DNA from: a bacterium
GTDB lineage: Bacteria > Patescibacteriota > Minisyncoccia > Minisyncoccales > DAOVPY01
Length of the DNA: 39,832 nucleotides
Direction of reading: 5' to 3'
Assembly: GCA_030596105.1 (NCBI GenBank)
Contig: JAUVKU010000004.1
Location: forward strand, 1 to 39,832
Shown here: piece after piece, positions 16,663 to 25,210 of the stretch
Layout: every line of letters begins with the position of its first letter
How positions within the stretch are numbered: position 1 is the stretch's first letter
Translations under genes and position numbers: made by a program
Notes under the pieces: model-generated
What the model was told of the DNA's origin: nothing
The model's input: only the letters and a program-made list of their open reading frames with translations
Database searches by the model: none

Positions 16663-17178
16663 ATGATGGAATTTTTAAATGTTGAAAAAAGTTTAGACGA
16701 ACTTGATTTAAAAGACGATTTAATCGTAGCAGATTTCGGTTGTGGGTCAGGAGGATGGGTCATTCCTTTAGCTAAAAAATTAGAAAATGGAAGAGTGTTT
16801 GCCATAGACATATTAGAAGAAGCCCTTTCTGCCTTAAAAAGCAAAACCGAAGCAGAAAATCTTTCTAATATTTCGTTCATCTTATCTGACATAGAAGAAA
16901 ACGGATCAAAACTGGGTATTTCATCTGTTGACCTAATTTTAATAACCAATCTTTTGTTTGAATGTGAAAATAAAAAAATAATTTTTGAGGAAGCAAAAAA
17001 AGCCCTAAGAGATGAAGGAAAAATTTTGGTTATAGACTGGAGAAAAACTGTTAGCTTTGGACCTGAACAAAAAGTTCCAGCTGAGGATGTTAAAAAAATA
17101 GCTAAAGAAATTGGATTTAAATTTATAAAAGAATTTGAGGCAGGAAGCTATCATTACGGCTTAATCTTTGAAAAATAA
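16663..17178 (+). CDS. Class I SAM-dependent methyltransferase
   Basis: This 171-aa protein has the Rossmann-like methyltransferase fold. Motif I is VADFGCGSGGWVIPLAKKL (about residues 22-40), the acidic residue binding the SAM ribose is in VFAIDILEEAL, the motif around ISFILSDIEE corresponds to the adenine contact, and VDLILITNLLFEC and LRDEGKILVIDW mark the later strands. It resembles UbiE/Methyltransf_25-type small methyltransferases, but the substrate cannot be predicted. It ends 6 nt before the first small pilin gene, so the two are probably cotranscribed. Confidence 0.85.
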   Translation: MMEFLNVEKSLDELDLKDDLIVADFGCGSGGWVIPLAKKLENGRVFAIDILEEALSALKSKTEAENLSNISFILSDIEENGSKLGISSVDLILITNLLFECENKKIIFEEAKKALRDEGKILVIDWRKTVSFGPEQKVPAEDVKKIAKEIGFKFIKEFEAGSYHYGLIFEK

Positions 17179-17184
17179 AATTAT

Positions 17185-17526
17185 ATGATACAAAAAATTT
17201 TACTGCTTTCTTTGTTTATAATAATTGGTGTTATTGCTCTTGTCCCAACAATGGGATTGGCTCAGGTTACAATTGAAAATCCAATAGCGTCTAACACTTT
17301 TGGTGAGCTTATTAAAGCTATACATAGTTTTATTTTCAACTTAGCTATTGTAGTTGCGCCATTAATGATTATTATTGGGGGTTTTGTGTTTATTACATCT
17401 AGCGGAGACCCTAAAAAAATTAAACAGGGAAGTGATATAATTATGTACACTTTAATTGGTTTTGCTATTATTTTACTTTCTGGCGCAATAGTTTCAGCAA
17501 TAGAAGGCGTCCTGCAGGGAGAATAA
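17185..17526 (+). CDS. Small two-helix type IV secretion-type pilin
   Basis: This 113-aa protein has a cleavable signal peptide (KILLLSLFIIIGVIALVP, cleavage near GLA-QV). Two hydrophobic helices follow at about residues 45-70 and 83-105, split by a short loop with SSGDPKKIKQGSDI. This layout is that of VirB2/TrbC-like pilins and of the T4SS_pilin family abundant in CPR genomes. The loop and helix pattern matches the N-terminal module of the crystallin-fused proteins at 254 and 1660. It probably assembles into a surface filament or pore; no assembly ATPase is present in the window. Confidence 0.78.
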   Translation: MIQKILLLSLFIIIGVIALVPTMGLAQVTIENPIASNTFGELIKAIHSFIFNLAIVVAPLMIIIGGFVFITSSGDPKKIKQGSDIIMYTLIGFAIILLSGAIVSAIEGVLQGE

Positions 17527-17555
17527 ATAATATCGTGTGAATTAGCATCCACTCC

Positions 17556-17584
17556 TTGTAATACTAAAAAAACTAAAGTATAAT
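17556..17584 (+). promoter_or_regulatory. Promoter of the second small pilin
   Basis: A -35 TTGTAA (17556-17561) and a perfect -10 TATAAT (17579-17584) are separated by 17 nt, giving a leader of about 57 nt. The second pilin can therefore be expressed independently of the first. Confidence 0.7.
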
Positions 17585-17647
17585 ATAAAAACATACAATG
17601 TTAAAAGGTCGGATTATTTATTCTATTATTAAATATAAATTACTAAA

Positions 17648-17998
17648 ATGAATCTTATTATCAAAAAAATTACATCAGCTATAATTTTAGCCAGCTTTTT
17701 AATCATACCAACGACGGGGCTACTAGCTCAGACCACTCAAGTTCCAGAGATTACAGACTTTATGGGCATTATTCAAGATTTAGTTGATTGGGTTTTTGGT
17801 TTTTTACTGATTGTTGCTGTATTATTTTTGTTATTTGCCGCATTCACCTATATAACTGCTAGCGGAGAACCAGAAAAAATTAAAAAGGCAAATCAGTCTA
17901 TTATGTGGGCATTAATTGGTGTTGCAGTAGGTCTTCTATCTAAGGGACTCGTAATCTTTGTTGGAACATTATTGGGTCAGACTCTAACCATACAATAA
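17648..17998 (+). CDS. Small two-helix type IV secretion-type pilin, paralogue
   Basis: This 116-aa protein has the same plan as its upstream neighbour: signal peptide (cleavage near LLA-QT), helix at about residues 48-72, loop TASGEPEKIKKANQSI, and a second helix at about 82-108. Sequence identity with the neighbour is modest and lies mostly in the loop (SGxPxKIK) and helix pattern. It is followed by a strong terminator. A filament or surface role is inferred from family only. Confidence 0.78.
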   Translation: MNLIIKKITSAIILASFLIIPTTGLLAQTTQVPEITDFMGIIQDLVDWVFGFLLIVAVLFLLFAAFTYITASGEPEKIKKANQSIMWALIGVAVGLLSKGLVIFVGTLLGQTLTIQ

Positions 17999-18044
17999 CG
18001 CGCAAAAATTCTTAAAAATTAGAAAACTGATTTAAAAGACAGAG

Positions 18045-18076
18045 TAGAGGAGAGCCTTGCTCTCCTCTATTTTTCT
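18045..18076 (+). terminator. Terminator after the second pilin
   Basis: Perfect 11-bp stem TAGAGGAGAGC/GCTCTCCTCTA with loop CTT (18045-18069), followed by a T-rich tract. Confidence 0.9.
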
Positions 18077-18103
18077 TTTCTATCCAAACAAACTAAAAAT
18101 TTC

Positions 18104-18184
18104 GTCGGAGTGGCGAAATGGCAGACGCGTTAGGTTTAGGACCTAATGGGGCAACCCGTGAGAGTTCAAGTCTCTCCTCCGACA
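18104..18184 (+). tRNA. tRNA-Leu (TAG)
   Basis: Class II tRNA with acceptor GTCGGAG/CTCCGAC and discriminator A, the leucine determinant. The anticodon stem TTAGG/CCTAA closes loop TTTAGGA with anticodon TAG. A variable arm GGGGCAACCC is followed by T-loop TTCAAGT. CCA is not encoded. Confidence 0.94.
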
Positions 18185-18221
18185 CATTTTCTTGCAACTT
18201 AAGAAATAAAACTTATAACTT

Positions 18222-18253
18222 AAAAATACGAACGCGTTGCGTTCGTATTTTTT
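18222..18253. terminator. Bidirectional terminator, tRNA-Leu / hsp20
   Basis: AATACGAACGC (18225-18235) pairs with GCGTTCGTATT (18239-18249) across a 3-nt loop, with A and T tracts on the outer sides. It separates the tRNA from the convergent hsp20 gene. Confidence 0.85.
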
Positions 18254-18300
18254 GAAATTATCAAAATGTTAACCAAAACTAAACATTGCTAAATTACAAA

Positions 18301-18702
18301 TTATTTTTCTTGTTCTATCTCAATTTTTTTTATTTTATTTTTTTTTATTTTAGGTATTCTTATTATCAAAACACCGTCCTTCATCTTTGCGCTAATCTTA
18401 GATTGTTCAATTTCGCTGGGCAAAATGAGCTGTCTAAAAAATGACCCCCAATAACATTCCTGATAAAGATATTTTTTTTCTTTATCTTCGTCTATTTTTT
18501 TTCTATTGCCTCTTATTATAACTGATCCGTTTTCAATAATAATATTCACGTCTTCAACTTGCACGCCAGCAATAGTAGATTGAATCACTAAATCATCTTC
18601 TGTTTCATAAACATCAATAGATAATTGCGCCTCAGATTCTTCTTTTGACGGTAATTCAATATCTTGTTTTTTTATTTTTTTAAAAAATGCCATATTTTTC
18701 AA
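18301..18702 (-). CDS. Hsp20/alpha-crystallin small heat-shock protein
   Basis: This 133-aa holdase chaperone has an alpha-crystallin domain from about residue 27 to 118: LSIDVYETEDDLVIQSTIAG, NIIIENGSVIIRGNRK and a C-terminal KMKDGVLIIRIPK, the expected A-x-x-x-n-G-v-L variant. The C-terminal anchoring I-x-I/V motif is present as IEIEQ in a Lys-rich tail. Translation may start at MAFFKKIKKQD (ATG at 18693). It lies 5 nt after prsW and is the last gene of the tsaD-valS-prsW-hsp20 run. No heat-shock operator is apparent. Confidence 0.9.
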   Translation of the reverse strand: MKNMAFFKKIKKQDIELPSKEESEAQLSIDVYETEDDLVIQSTIAGVQVEDVNIIIENGSVIIRGNRKKIDEDKEKKYLYQECYWGSFFRQLILPSEIEQSKISAKMKDGVLIIRIPKIKKNKIKKIEIEQEK

Positions 18703-18707
18703 GAATT

Positions 18708-19457
18708 TTATAATTTTATTTTACAAATACTTTTCATTTTCTTTAACTTTTGAAAACCTAAAGAAACGAAAAAAGCCAATGAAATTAATATAATAAAAGG
18801 TATCAAAAATTTTAACACGCCATCAATTTTCATTATGGAAAAGTTATAAGCTCCGTGAAAAAACACAGATACCATTAAACCAATAACTATAAATTTAATC
18901 CTGTTCTTTCGTTTAAAAAATGAAAGTGCCATAAAATAACCCAGCATACCAGAACATAAGGCGTGTAAGAATGTTGCTCCAACAAACCGCAATCCACTTA
19001 ATACAGATACATCTAAAAGATGAAACGACGAACCCAATGACATTAAAACAAAAATATTTTCCAAAGCCGCAAAGCCCAAAGCAGCAATAATCATATACAA
19101 CATGACATCTACTGGTTCATCCATTTCTGAATTTTTTAAAACCTTTTGCCTCACAACCAAATACTTCACAACTTCCTCAATCATTGCAACACCTATAAAA
19201 ACATATAAAAGAGAGAATAAAATCCCCTCAGAAGAAATTCCATTAGGATTTAAAAACGCCAAAAAAGCACTTAATTTAACTATTTGACTAGAGATTCCAA
19301 GCTCTAAAAAAACAGCTGGAATAGTAGATAGCATTCCCCAGAAAAAAATCTTTAAAATCATACGATTTGGCTCTGGATTTACATCTTTTTTCAAATAGAA
19401 AAAAAGCCAAATTATACTCGGTAAAATCCCAAATGGTATATAAAAAAGATAGTCCAT
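18708..19457 (-). CDS. PrsW-family intramembrane protease
   Basis: This 249-aa polytopic protein has about eight transmembrane segments. The conserved PrsW motifs are visible in order: EEVVKYLVV (EExxK), GFAALENIFVL, the conserved His in ATFLHALCSGMLGYFM, and FFHGAYNFSI near the C-terminus. Glu and His residues in these motifs are expected to bind the catalytic metal in the membrane. B. subtilis PrsW performs site-1 cleavage of an anti-sigma factor; no anti-sigma gene lies nearby, so the substrate here is unknown. It sits between valS and hsp20. Confidence 0.87.
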   Translation of the reverse strand: MDYLFYIPFGILPSIIWLFFYLKKDVNPEPNRMILKIFFWGMLSTIPAVFLELGISSQIVKLSAFLAFLNPNGISSEGILFSLLYVFIGVAMIEEVVKYLVVRQKVLKNSEMDEPVDVMLYMIIAALGFAALENIFVLMSLGSSFHLLDVSVLSGLRFVGATFLHALCSGMLGYFMALSFFKRKNRIKFIVIGLMVSVFFHGAYNFSIMKIDGVLKFLIPFIILISLAFFVSLGFQKLKKMKSICKIKL

Positions 19458-19496
19458 AAACTTAAATATGAAAATACTGACATTGCTAAACTTTCT

Positions 19497-21653
19497 TTAT
19501 TCGGACCATTTTTCAATCATTAAACTTTTCTCTTTATTCTTTATTGGCAACTTCTGATAAATCTCTTCTGTAACAAATGGAACAAATGGATGTAAAAGCT
19601 TTAAACAAGATAACAAAACATATAAAAGCGTATTTTTCGTTTCTTTAGTATCTTGTTTCTTCGCAACTTCAATATATTTGTCACAAAAATCATGCCAAAA
19701 AAAGTCATAAAGAGTTTGAGCCGCTTTGCCAAACTGAAATTTTTCTAAATTCGCATCAATATCTTTTATTGTCTTATCTAACTTCTTCAAAATTCTTTTG
19801 TCCGCGAGCGTCAAATTCTTAGCATCAATTTTTGGTTTTTTGATTTCTAATTTCTGTTTTCCAACTTGCATCATAACAAACCTACTTGCGTTCCATATCT
19901 TATTACAAAACTTCTTTCCCATCACTATATTATCTTCCACAAATCGTAAATCCTGATTTTCAGTTACCTGCCAAATAATCCCAAATCTTGTTGCGTCTGC
20001 TCCATATCTTTCAATCAAGCCCATTGGGTTTATACCTGTTCCCAAAGACTTTGACATTCTTTTACCGTCCCTTGTTAATACAGTAGCATGGATATAGATG
20101 TCTTTAAATGGCTCTTTTTTTATAAACTCATCTCCAGAAAAAATCATTCGCGCAACCCAAAGATTGATAATATCCCTCGCAGTGCTTAAAACATTAGTTG
20201 GATAAAATTCTCGTAAATCTTTTGTTTTTTCAGGCCACCCAAGCGCGGCAAAAGGCCAAAGAGCTGAAGAAAACCAAGTATCTAAAACATCTGAAATCTG
20301 CTCTGGTTTACATTTGCCACAAACTTCGCATTTCTTTGGTTTTTCTAAAGACAAAAATTGCTTATCTTTATTTTGACACTGCCAAATAGGAAGCCGATGT
20401 CCCCACCATATTTGCCTTGATATACACCAATCTCTTACATTTTTTAGCCAATCAAAATATGGCTTTTCCCATCTTTTTGGTTGAAATCTCGTATTTTTAT
20501 TTTTAATGGATCTTATTGCCAATCCAGCCAATTTATCCATTTTCAAAAACCACTGCTTTGAAAGAATTAACTCTATTGTTCTATTACACCTATAACATTT
20601 TGGAACTTGATGCGTATAATCTTCAATTTTTTCCAACAATCCGAGCTTTTCTAAATCTTTAATCACCTTTTCACGCGCATCTTTAACGCTTAACCCTTGA
20701 TAGGGAATAGGAACTTTTTCAGTTAATTTTGCCCTCTCATTAATTATAGAAATACTTCCTAAATTATGCCTTAACCCAATCTCATAATCATTCAAATCAT
20801 GCGCTGGAGTTATTTTTACAGCTCCTGTTCCAAATTCCTTATCAATCAATCTATCTGCTACGATAGGAATTTCTCTATTTACTAAAGGCAAAACAACTTT
20901 CTTACCAATTAAATTTTCGTATCTTTTATCCTTAGGATTAACAGCAACCCCTGTATCGCCCAACATTGTTTCTGGTCTTGTTGTCGCAACTACAATAAAT
21001 TTTTTAAATTTACCCAATAGAGGATACTTGATATACCACAAATGTCCTTTTTCTTCTTTGTGCTCTATTTCTAAATCCGACAAAGAAGTTTGACACCTTG
21101 GGCACCAGTTAACAATTCTTTCTCCCTGATATATCCATCCCTTTTTATAATAACGCGCAAAAGCTATTTTCACGGCTTTCGCATACTCATCATCTAAAGT
21201 AAATCTTGTTCTTGACCAGTCACAGGAACTCCCAATTTTTTTAAGCTGGTTTAAAATAATATCACCATATTCTCCTTTCCATTCCCATATTTTTTCAATC
21301 ATTTTCTCTCTACCCAAATCAAAACGACTTAACCCTTGCTTCCTAAGTTTTTTTTCAACAACATTTTGAGCCGCTATTCCAGCATGATCCATTCCCGGAA
21401 GCCATAATGTTTTATAACCATTAAGACGCTTCCAACGAATTAAAATGTCTTGAATGGTCGCATTTAAAGCGTGTCCCATATGAAGATTGCCTGTAACATT
21501 TGGTGGAGGAATAACAATGCTATAAGGTTTTTTGCAACGCTTTGGCAATTTATCTGGATTAAAATAGCCAGTCTTTTGCCAAAATTCATAAATCTTATCT
21601 TCAACTTCTTTTGGTTCATACCCTTTTGATAATTCTTTTGATAATTCTTCCAT
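19497..21653 (-). CDS. valS: Valine-tRNA ligase, short form
   Basis: This 718-aa class I aminoacyl-tRNA synthetase carries the HIGH-type motif in PPPNVTGNLHMGHAL and the KMSKS motif in DGKRMSKSLGTGINP. A zinc-type cysteine pair is visible in NWCPRCQTSLSD and another cluster in KKCEVCGKC. The CP1 editing domain (ATTRPETMLGDTGVAV, then GTGAVKITPAHDLNDYEIG) is present. The anticodon-binding helical domain ends at LLHPFVPFVTEEIYQKLP, and the C-terminal coiled coil of longer ValRS (860-950 aa) is absent. The DIINLWVARMIF region is typical of ValRS rather than IleRS. It is 7 nt downstream of tsaD. Confidence 0.95.
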   Translation of the reverse strand: MEELSKELSKGYEPKEVEDKIYEFWQKTGYFNPDKLPKRCKKPYSIVIPPPNVTGNLHMGHALNATIQDILIRWKRLNGYKTLWLPGMDHAGIAAQNVVEKKLRKQGLSRFDLGREKMIEKIWEWKGEYGDIILNQLKKIGSSCDWSRTRFTLDDEYAKAVKIAFARYYKKGWIYQGERIVNWCPRCQTSLSDLEIEHKEEKGHLWYIKYPLLGKFKKFIVVATTRPETMLGDTGVAVNPKDKRYENLIGKKVVLPLVNREIPIVADRLIDKEFGTGAVKITPAHDLNDYEIGLRHNLGSISIINERAKLTEKVPIPYQGLSVKDAREKVIKDLEKLGLLEKIEDYTHQVPKCYRCNRTIELILSKQWFLKMDKLAGLAIRSIKNKNTRFQPKRWEKPYFDWLKNVRDWCISRQIWWGHRLPIWQCQNKDKQFLSLEKPKKCEVCGKCKPEQISDVLDTWFSSALWPFAALGWPEKTKDLREFYPTNVLSTARDIINLWVARMIFSGDEFIKKEPFKDIYIHATVLTRDGKRMSKSLGTGINPMGLIERYGADATRFGIIWQVTENQDLRFVEDNIVMGKKFCNKIWNASRFVMMQVGKQKLEIKKPKIDAKNLTLADKRILKKLDKTIKDIDANLEKFQFGKAAQTLYDFFWHDFCDKYIEVAKKQDTKETKNTLLYVLLSCLKLLHPFVPFVTEEIYQKLPIKNKEKSLMIEKWSE

Positions 21654-21660
21654 AATTTTA

Positions 21661-22875
21661 CTATTCTATCCTTAAATTAGAATCTGCTTTAATTTCTTTA
21701 TAATTTTTTTTACAACGCTTGTTCTTTAACCAATAAAAATAACCTGTTATTCCTGTCATTGCAGCATTATCGCCACAAAACTCTAAATCAGGAATATGAA
21801 AATTAACTTTTGGCAATTCGCTACTCAAAGTTTTTTTCATTTGTTTCCGTAATTCCGCATTAGCTACAACACCTCCGCCAAGCATAACTGTTTTTACATT
21901 ATAATCTTTTGTCGCTTTAATAGTCTTTTTAATTAAAACATCAATCACTGCTTGCTGTGTTTCTGCACACATAGCTTGAATATATTTTCGTGTTTTTTTT
22001 ATTTTAACAAGCCTTTTTTTAAAATCATATAACACTGCTGTTTTTAAACCTGAAAAACTAAAATCGTAATTATCGGCGTGAAGCATAGGTCTTGGCAATT
22101 CTATTGATAACTTATTATCTAATAATTTAGAAGATTCAACGGCTATAGCGGGTCCACCAGGATAATCTAATCCTAAAATTCTAGCCGCCTTATCCAAACA
22201 TTCTCCAGCAGCATCATCTCTTGTTTCTCCTAAAATCTTATATTTCCCAAAACTCTTTATCAAAATCAGCTGAGTATGTCCTCCAGAAACAATAAGACAA
22301 ATTGCCGGAAATATACTTTTAAAATCAGTTATTGACAGCTGATCTTTCTCAATGATCGTTGGCAACCAATTCGCCAAAATATGCGCTTCAATATGATTTA
22401 CGGAAATTATAGGCAAATTCCAATAGAGAGACACGACCTTAACAAAATTCACACCAACCCATAAACAAGGACTTAATCCAGGACCAACAGTTACAGCAAT
22501 CGCATCTATTTCTAATTTTTCATATTTTTCAAAAAATTTTACTAAAGCTTTAAAAAGAGATGCCTCTCTCTCCAAAATTTTTTCCGCAATCTTTTTATAT
22601 TCACATTGTTTAACGAAATCAAAAGTCTCTCTTTTTTTCAACATCCCAGCCTCCTTCAATGCCCCCTTAAACACTTTTACCAAATTTTTCTGATGCTCTC
22701 TTCTTGCCATTGCGGGATACACTCCTCCATATTTCCTATGAATATCTACTTGGGAAGAAACAACATTAGACAAAATTTCAAAATTTTGCTTCTTATCTCC
22801 CTTAACAACAGAAACGCAAGTATCGTCGCAAGATGTTTCAATAGCTAATATTATTATATCTTTTTTTTGTCTCAT
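21661..22875 (-). CDS. tsaD: tRNA N6-adenosine threonylcarbamoyltransferase TsaD
   Basis: This 404-aa member of the Kae1/Qri7 family transfers the threonylcarbamoyl group to A37 of ANN-decoding tRNAs. The ASKHA nucleotide-binding fold begins AIETSCDDTCVSVV. The metal-binding HxxxH is in VNHIEAHILANWLP, followed by IVSGGHTQLI, DDAAGECLDKAARILGLDYPGGP and DFSFSGLKTAV. The C-terminal GGGVVANAELR and DNAAMTG are also standard. An insertion of about 40 charged residues (roughly 75-115, rich in Lys, Glu and Phe) makes it longer than the usual ~340 aa. It heads the minus-strand run leading to hsp20. Confidence 0.95.
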   Translation of the reverse strand: MRQKKDIIILAIETSCDDTCVSVVKGDKKQNFEILSNVVSSQVDIHRKYGGVYPAMARREHQKNLVKVFKGALKEAGMLKKRETFDFVKQCEYKKIAEKILEREASLFKALVKFFEKYEKLEIDAIAVTVGPGLSPCLWVGVNFVKVVSLYWNLPIISVNHIEAHILANWLPTIIEKDQLSITDFKSIFPAICLIVSGGHTQLILIKSFGKYKILGETRDDAAGECLDKAARILGLDYPGGPAIAVESSKLLDNKLSIELPRPMLHADNYDFSFSGLKTAVLYDFKKRLVKIKKTRKYIQAMCAETQQAVIDVLIKKTIKATKDYNVKTVMLGGGVVANAELRKQMKKTLSSELPKVNFHIPDLEFCGDNAAMTGITGYFYWLKNKRCKKNYKEIKADSNLRIE

Positions 22876-22908
22876 ATATTAATCTATACCTTAATACTAC
22901 ATTTTTTC

Positions 22909-22937
22909 TTGATTTTTTTCAATTTTTTCTTTATAAT
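22909..22937 (+). promoter_or_regulatory. Promoter of tRNA-Glu
   Basis: A -35 TTGATT (22909-22914) and a perfect -10 TATAAT (22932-22937) are 17 nt apart. Transcription would start near 22944 and leave a pre-tRNA leader of about 54 nt that contains the hairpin CATCA/TGATG. Confidence 0.75.
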
Positions 22938-22997
22938 CAGATTGTATTTAAAGAATCATTGACTATCATCATTCTTGATGGTTTTTGATGATTATTA

Positions 22998-23070
22998 GAC
23001 CCCATCGTCTAGAGGCCTAGGACACCTGGTTTTCATCCAGGCAACAGGGGTTCGACTCCCCTTGGGGTCG
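22998..23070 (+). tRNA. tRNA-Glu (TTC)
   Basis: Acceptor GACCCCA/TGGGGTC with discriminator G. The anticodon stem CCTGG/CCAGG closes loop TTTTCAT, anticodon TTC. The T-loop is TTCGACT. CCA is not encoded. Confidence 0.95.
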
Positions 23071-23095
23071 CAAATGAGGCATAAAACGCCATCAC

Positions 23096-23127
23096 ATATC
23101 CCCGTTAGGAATAACGGGGATATTTTG
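23096..23127 (+). terminator. Hairpin terminator after tRNA-Glu
   Basis: ATATCCCCGTTA (23096-23107) pairs perfectly with its complement (23112-23123) across loop GGAA, followed by a short T run. The GT2 gene starts 14 nt later, so partial read-through into it is possible. Confidence 0.75.
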
Positions 23128-23140
23128 AAAAACATTAAAT

Positions 23141-24736
23141 ATGAAATTTCAAGAACAACAAACTAACATCTCTAATTCTCACGATTATCTAAAAATCGGT
23201 ACTGCTCGCGATATAAAAGATGCTAAAGAAAAAAGGATTTTTAGATTGTTTGAGATGCTTCCAGGAGCTATCGCATGGGGAACATTAATCAGCGTGGTTA
23301 TGCTCTCTTGGTTAGAACCATCACTTGTATCTATTTTTATTATCTTCTTTGTCTTTTATTGGCTATTCAGAACAATCTATTTTTCTTTTCTTCTTAGGGC
23401 TGGTTATAAAAAAATGAAGGAACAAAAAAAAGTTGACTGGATAAAAAAAATTGAAAAAATTCAAACCATACCCGCAGAACTCCAAACAACGGTTAAAAAT
23501 TGGGGCGACATTTTTCATTTAATCGTGCTTCCTATGTATGAAGAACCTTACGAAATCGTAAGAGACACATTCCAAAGTCTTTTAAACTCTGACTACCCTA
23601 AAAACAAAATGATTGTTGTATTGGCCATTGAAGAAAGAGCTGAAAAAGAGGTTGAGAAAACAGCCGAAAAAATACGCAAAGAGTTTGGAAATAGTTTTTT
23701 CAAATTTTTAATAACCAAACATCCAAAAAATATTAAAGGGGAAATAGCTGGCAAGGGCTCAAATGAAACATGGGCGATTAAAGAAACGAAAAAACTAATA
23801 ATTGATAATATTAAAATTCCTTATAAAAATATTATTGTTTCTTCTTTAGATATTGATTCTGTAATTTTTCCAAAATATTTTAGCTGTGTAACATATCACT
23901 ACCTAACCGCAGCTAAACCAACACGAACGAGCTATCAGCCGTTGCCTCTTTTTATCAATAATATTTGGGATGTTCCAAGTCTTTCCAGAATTTTTTCATT
24001 TTCTTCAACTTTCTGGCACACTATGAATCAAGAACGACCCGAAAAGCTAATTACTTTTTCGTCTCATTCAATGAGCTTTAAAGCTCTATACGAAGTAGGT
24101 TTCCGACAAACAAATGTTGTTTCTGACGATTCCAGAATTTTTTGGCAATGTTTTTTGAAATACGATGGCGATTATAGAACTCAACCACTCTATTATCCTA
24201 TCTCTATGGATGCAAATATCGCAAAAAACTTTTGGCGGACAATGAAGAATATTTACAAACAACAAAGACGATGGGCTTATGGGGTGATTGATATTCCTTA
24301 TTTTCTCTTTGGATTTTTAAAAAACAAAAAAATTCCATTAAGGAAAAAAATTCCTATTGGAATAGAACTTATAGAGGGTCATTGGTCTTGGGCTTGCGCA
24401 TCTCTTATGATATTTTCATTAGGATGGCTTCCCTTAATTCTAGGTGGATCAGAATTTTCTCAAACAGTGCTTTCTTATAATCTTCCAAAAATTACTGCAC
24501 AAATACTCACAATCTCTATGTCGGGACTCATAATATCAGCATGGCCCAGCATTCTTTTGCTACCAAGAAAACCAGAAAAAACGAGTAAATATAAATATTT
24601 AATTGTAGCGCTTGGATGGCTTTTGTTTCCAATATGCGCTATAATTTTTACTGCCTTTCCAGCACTAGATGCACAAACAAGACTAATGTTTGGAAAATAT
24701 ATGGGGTTCTGGCCAACTGAAAAAGTTAGAAAATAA
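23141..24736 (+). CDS. Membrane glycosyltransferase, GT2-like
   Basis: This 531-aa protein has a pair of N-terminal transmembrane helices (about residues 42-88), a cytosolic catalytic domain and three or four C-terminal helices (about 405-515). The catalytic part shows GT-A features of processive GT2 enzymes: HLIVLPMYEEPYEIVRDTF, the DxD-type VSSLDIDSV, a catalytic-base VVSDDSRIFW (ED-like), and YKQQRRWAYGV, which corresponds to the Q/RxxRW motif. It probably makes or extends a polysaccharide or glycolipid at the membrane; donor and product are unknown. It precedes the biotin module in the same direction, 54 nt upstream. Confidence 0.8.
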   Translation: MKFQEQQTNISNSHDYLKIGTARDIKDAKEKRIFRLFEMLPGAIAWGTLISVVMLSWLEPSLVSIFIIFFVFYWLFRTIYFSFLLRAGYKKMKEQKKVDWIKKIEKIQTIPAELQTTVKNWGDIFHLIVLPMYEEPYEIVRDTFQSLLNSDYPKNKMIVVLAIEERAEKEVEKTAEKIRKEFGNSFFKFLITKHPKNIKGEIAGKGSNETWAIKETKKLIIDNIKIPYKNIIVSSLDIDSVIFPKYFSCVTYHYLTAAKPTRTSYQPLPLFINNIWDVPSLSRIFSFSSTFWHTMNQERPEKLITFSSHSMSFKALYEVGFRQTNVVSDDSRIFWQCFLKYDGDYRTQPLYYPISMDANIAKNFWRTMKNIYKQQRRWAYGVIDIPYFLFGFLKNKKIPLRKKIPIGIELIEGHWSWACASLMIFSLGWLPLILGGSEFSQTVLSYNLPKITAQILTISMSGLIISAWPSILLLPRKPEKTSKYKYLIVALGWLLFPICAIIFTAFPALDAQTRLMFGKYMGFWPTEKVRK

Positions 24737-24790
24737 TCTCAAAAATAATTTTGCCAAACCTTGTAATTTTTTGAATTTACTTCCAAAACC

Positions 24791-25210
24791 ATGAAAACAA
24801 GAATTAAAATTGGAGAAAAATTTTACAATGTAGAAATTGCTGAAATTAAAGAGAATCTACTAAAAATAAGCGTGGAAGGGGAAAATTATTTTTTTAGCCA
24901 AGACGAATTTCAAAAATTATCTTTGTTAAAAAATAAAAACTTTTTAGATTTACAAACAAACTCTAAAGATAATAAGCCCATATTAAACGGGTCTAAAGAA
25001 AAAGAAATTAAAAGTCCGATAGCTGGAATTATTTCCAATATCTATGTTGCAGAAGGGGATATTATTAAACCAGGGCAGACATTGCTCACATTGACAGCAA
25101 TGAAAATGGAAAATGAAATCGTTGCTGAAAACGCTGGAGAAATTAAAAAAATACAAACCAAAAAAACCCAATTTGTCCAAAAAAACGACACGCTTATTAT
25201 TTTAAAATAA
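24791..25210 (+). CDS. Biotin carrier protein (biotin/lipoyl attachment domain)
   Basis: This 139-aa protein ends in a biotinyl domain: SPIAGIISNIYVAEGDIIKPG followed by the biotinylation motif AMKMENE with Lys105 as the modified residue, and a second half-barrel ending NDTLIILK. The N-terminal ~70 residues form a poorly conserved module with KFYNVEIAEI, similar to the gamma/carrier subunits of biotin-dependent decarboxylases and to acyl-CoA carboxylase carriers. It is followed by birA and a carboxyltransferase, so it should shuttle a carboxyl group on biotin between active sites. Its last codons lie in the first copy of a 31-bp repeat. Confidence 0.9.
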   Translation: MKTRIKIGEKFYNVEIAEIKENLLKISVEGENYFFSQDEFQKLSLLKNKNFLDLQTNSKDNKPILNGSKEKEIKSPIAGIISNIYVAEGDIIKPGQTLLTLTAMKMENEIVAENAGEIKKIQTKKTQFVQKNDTLIILK

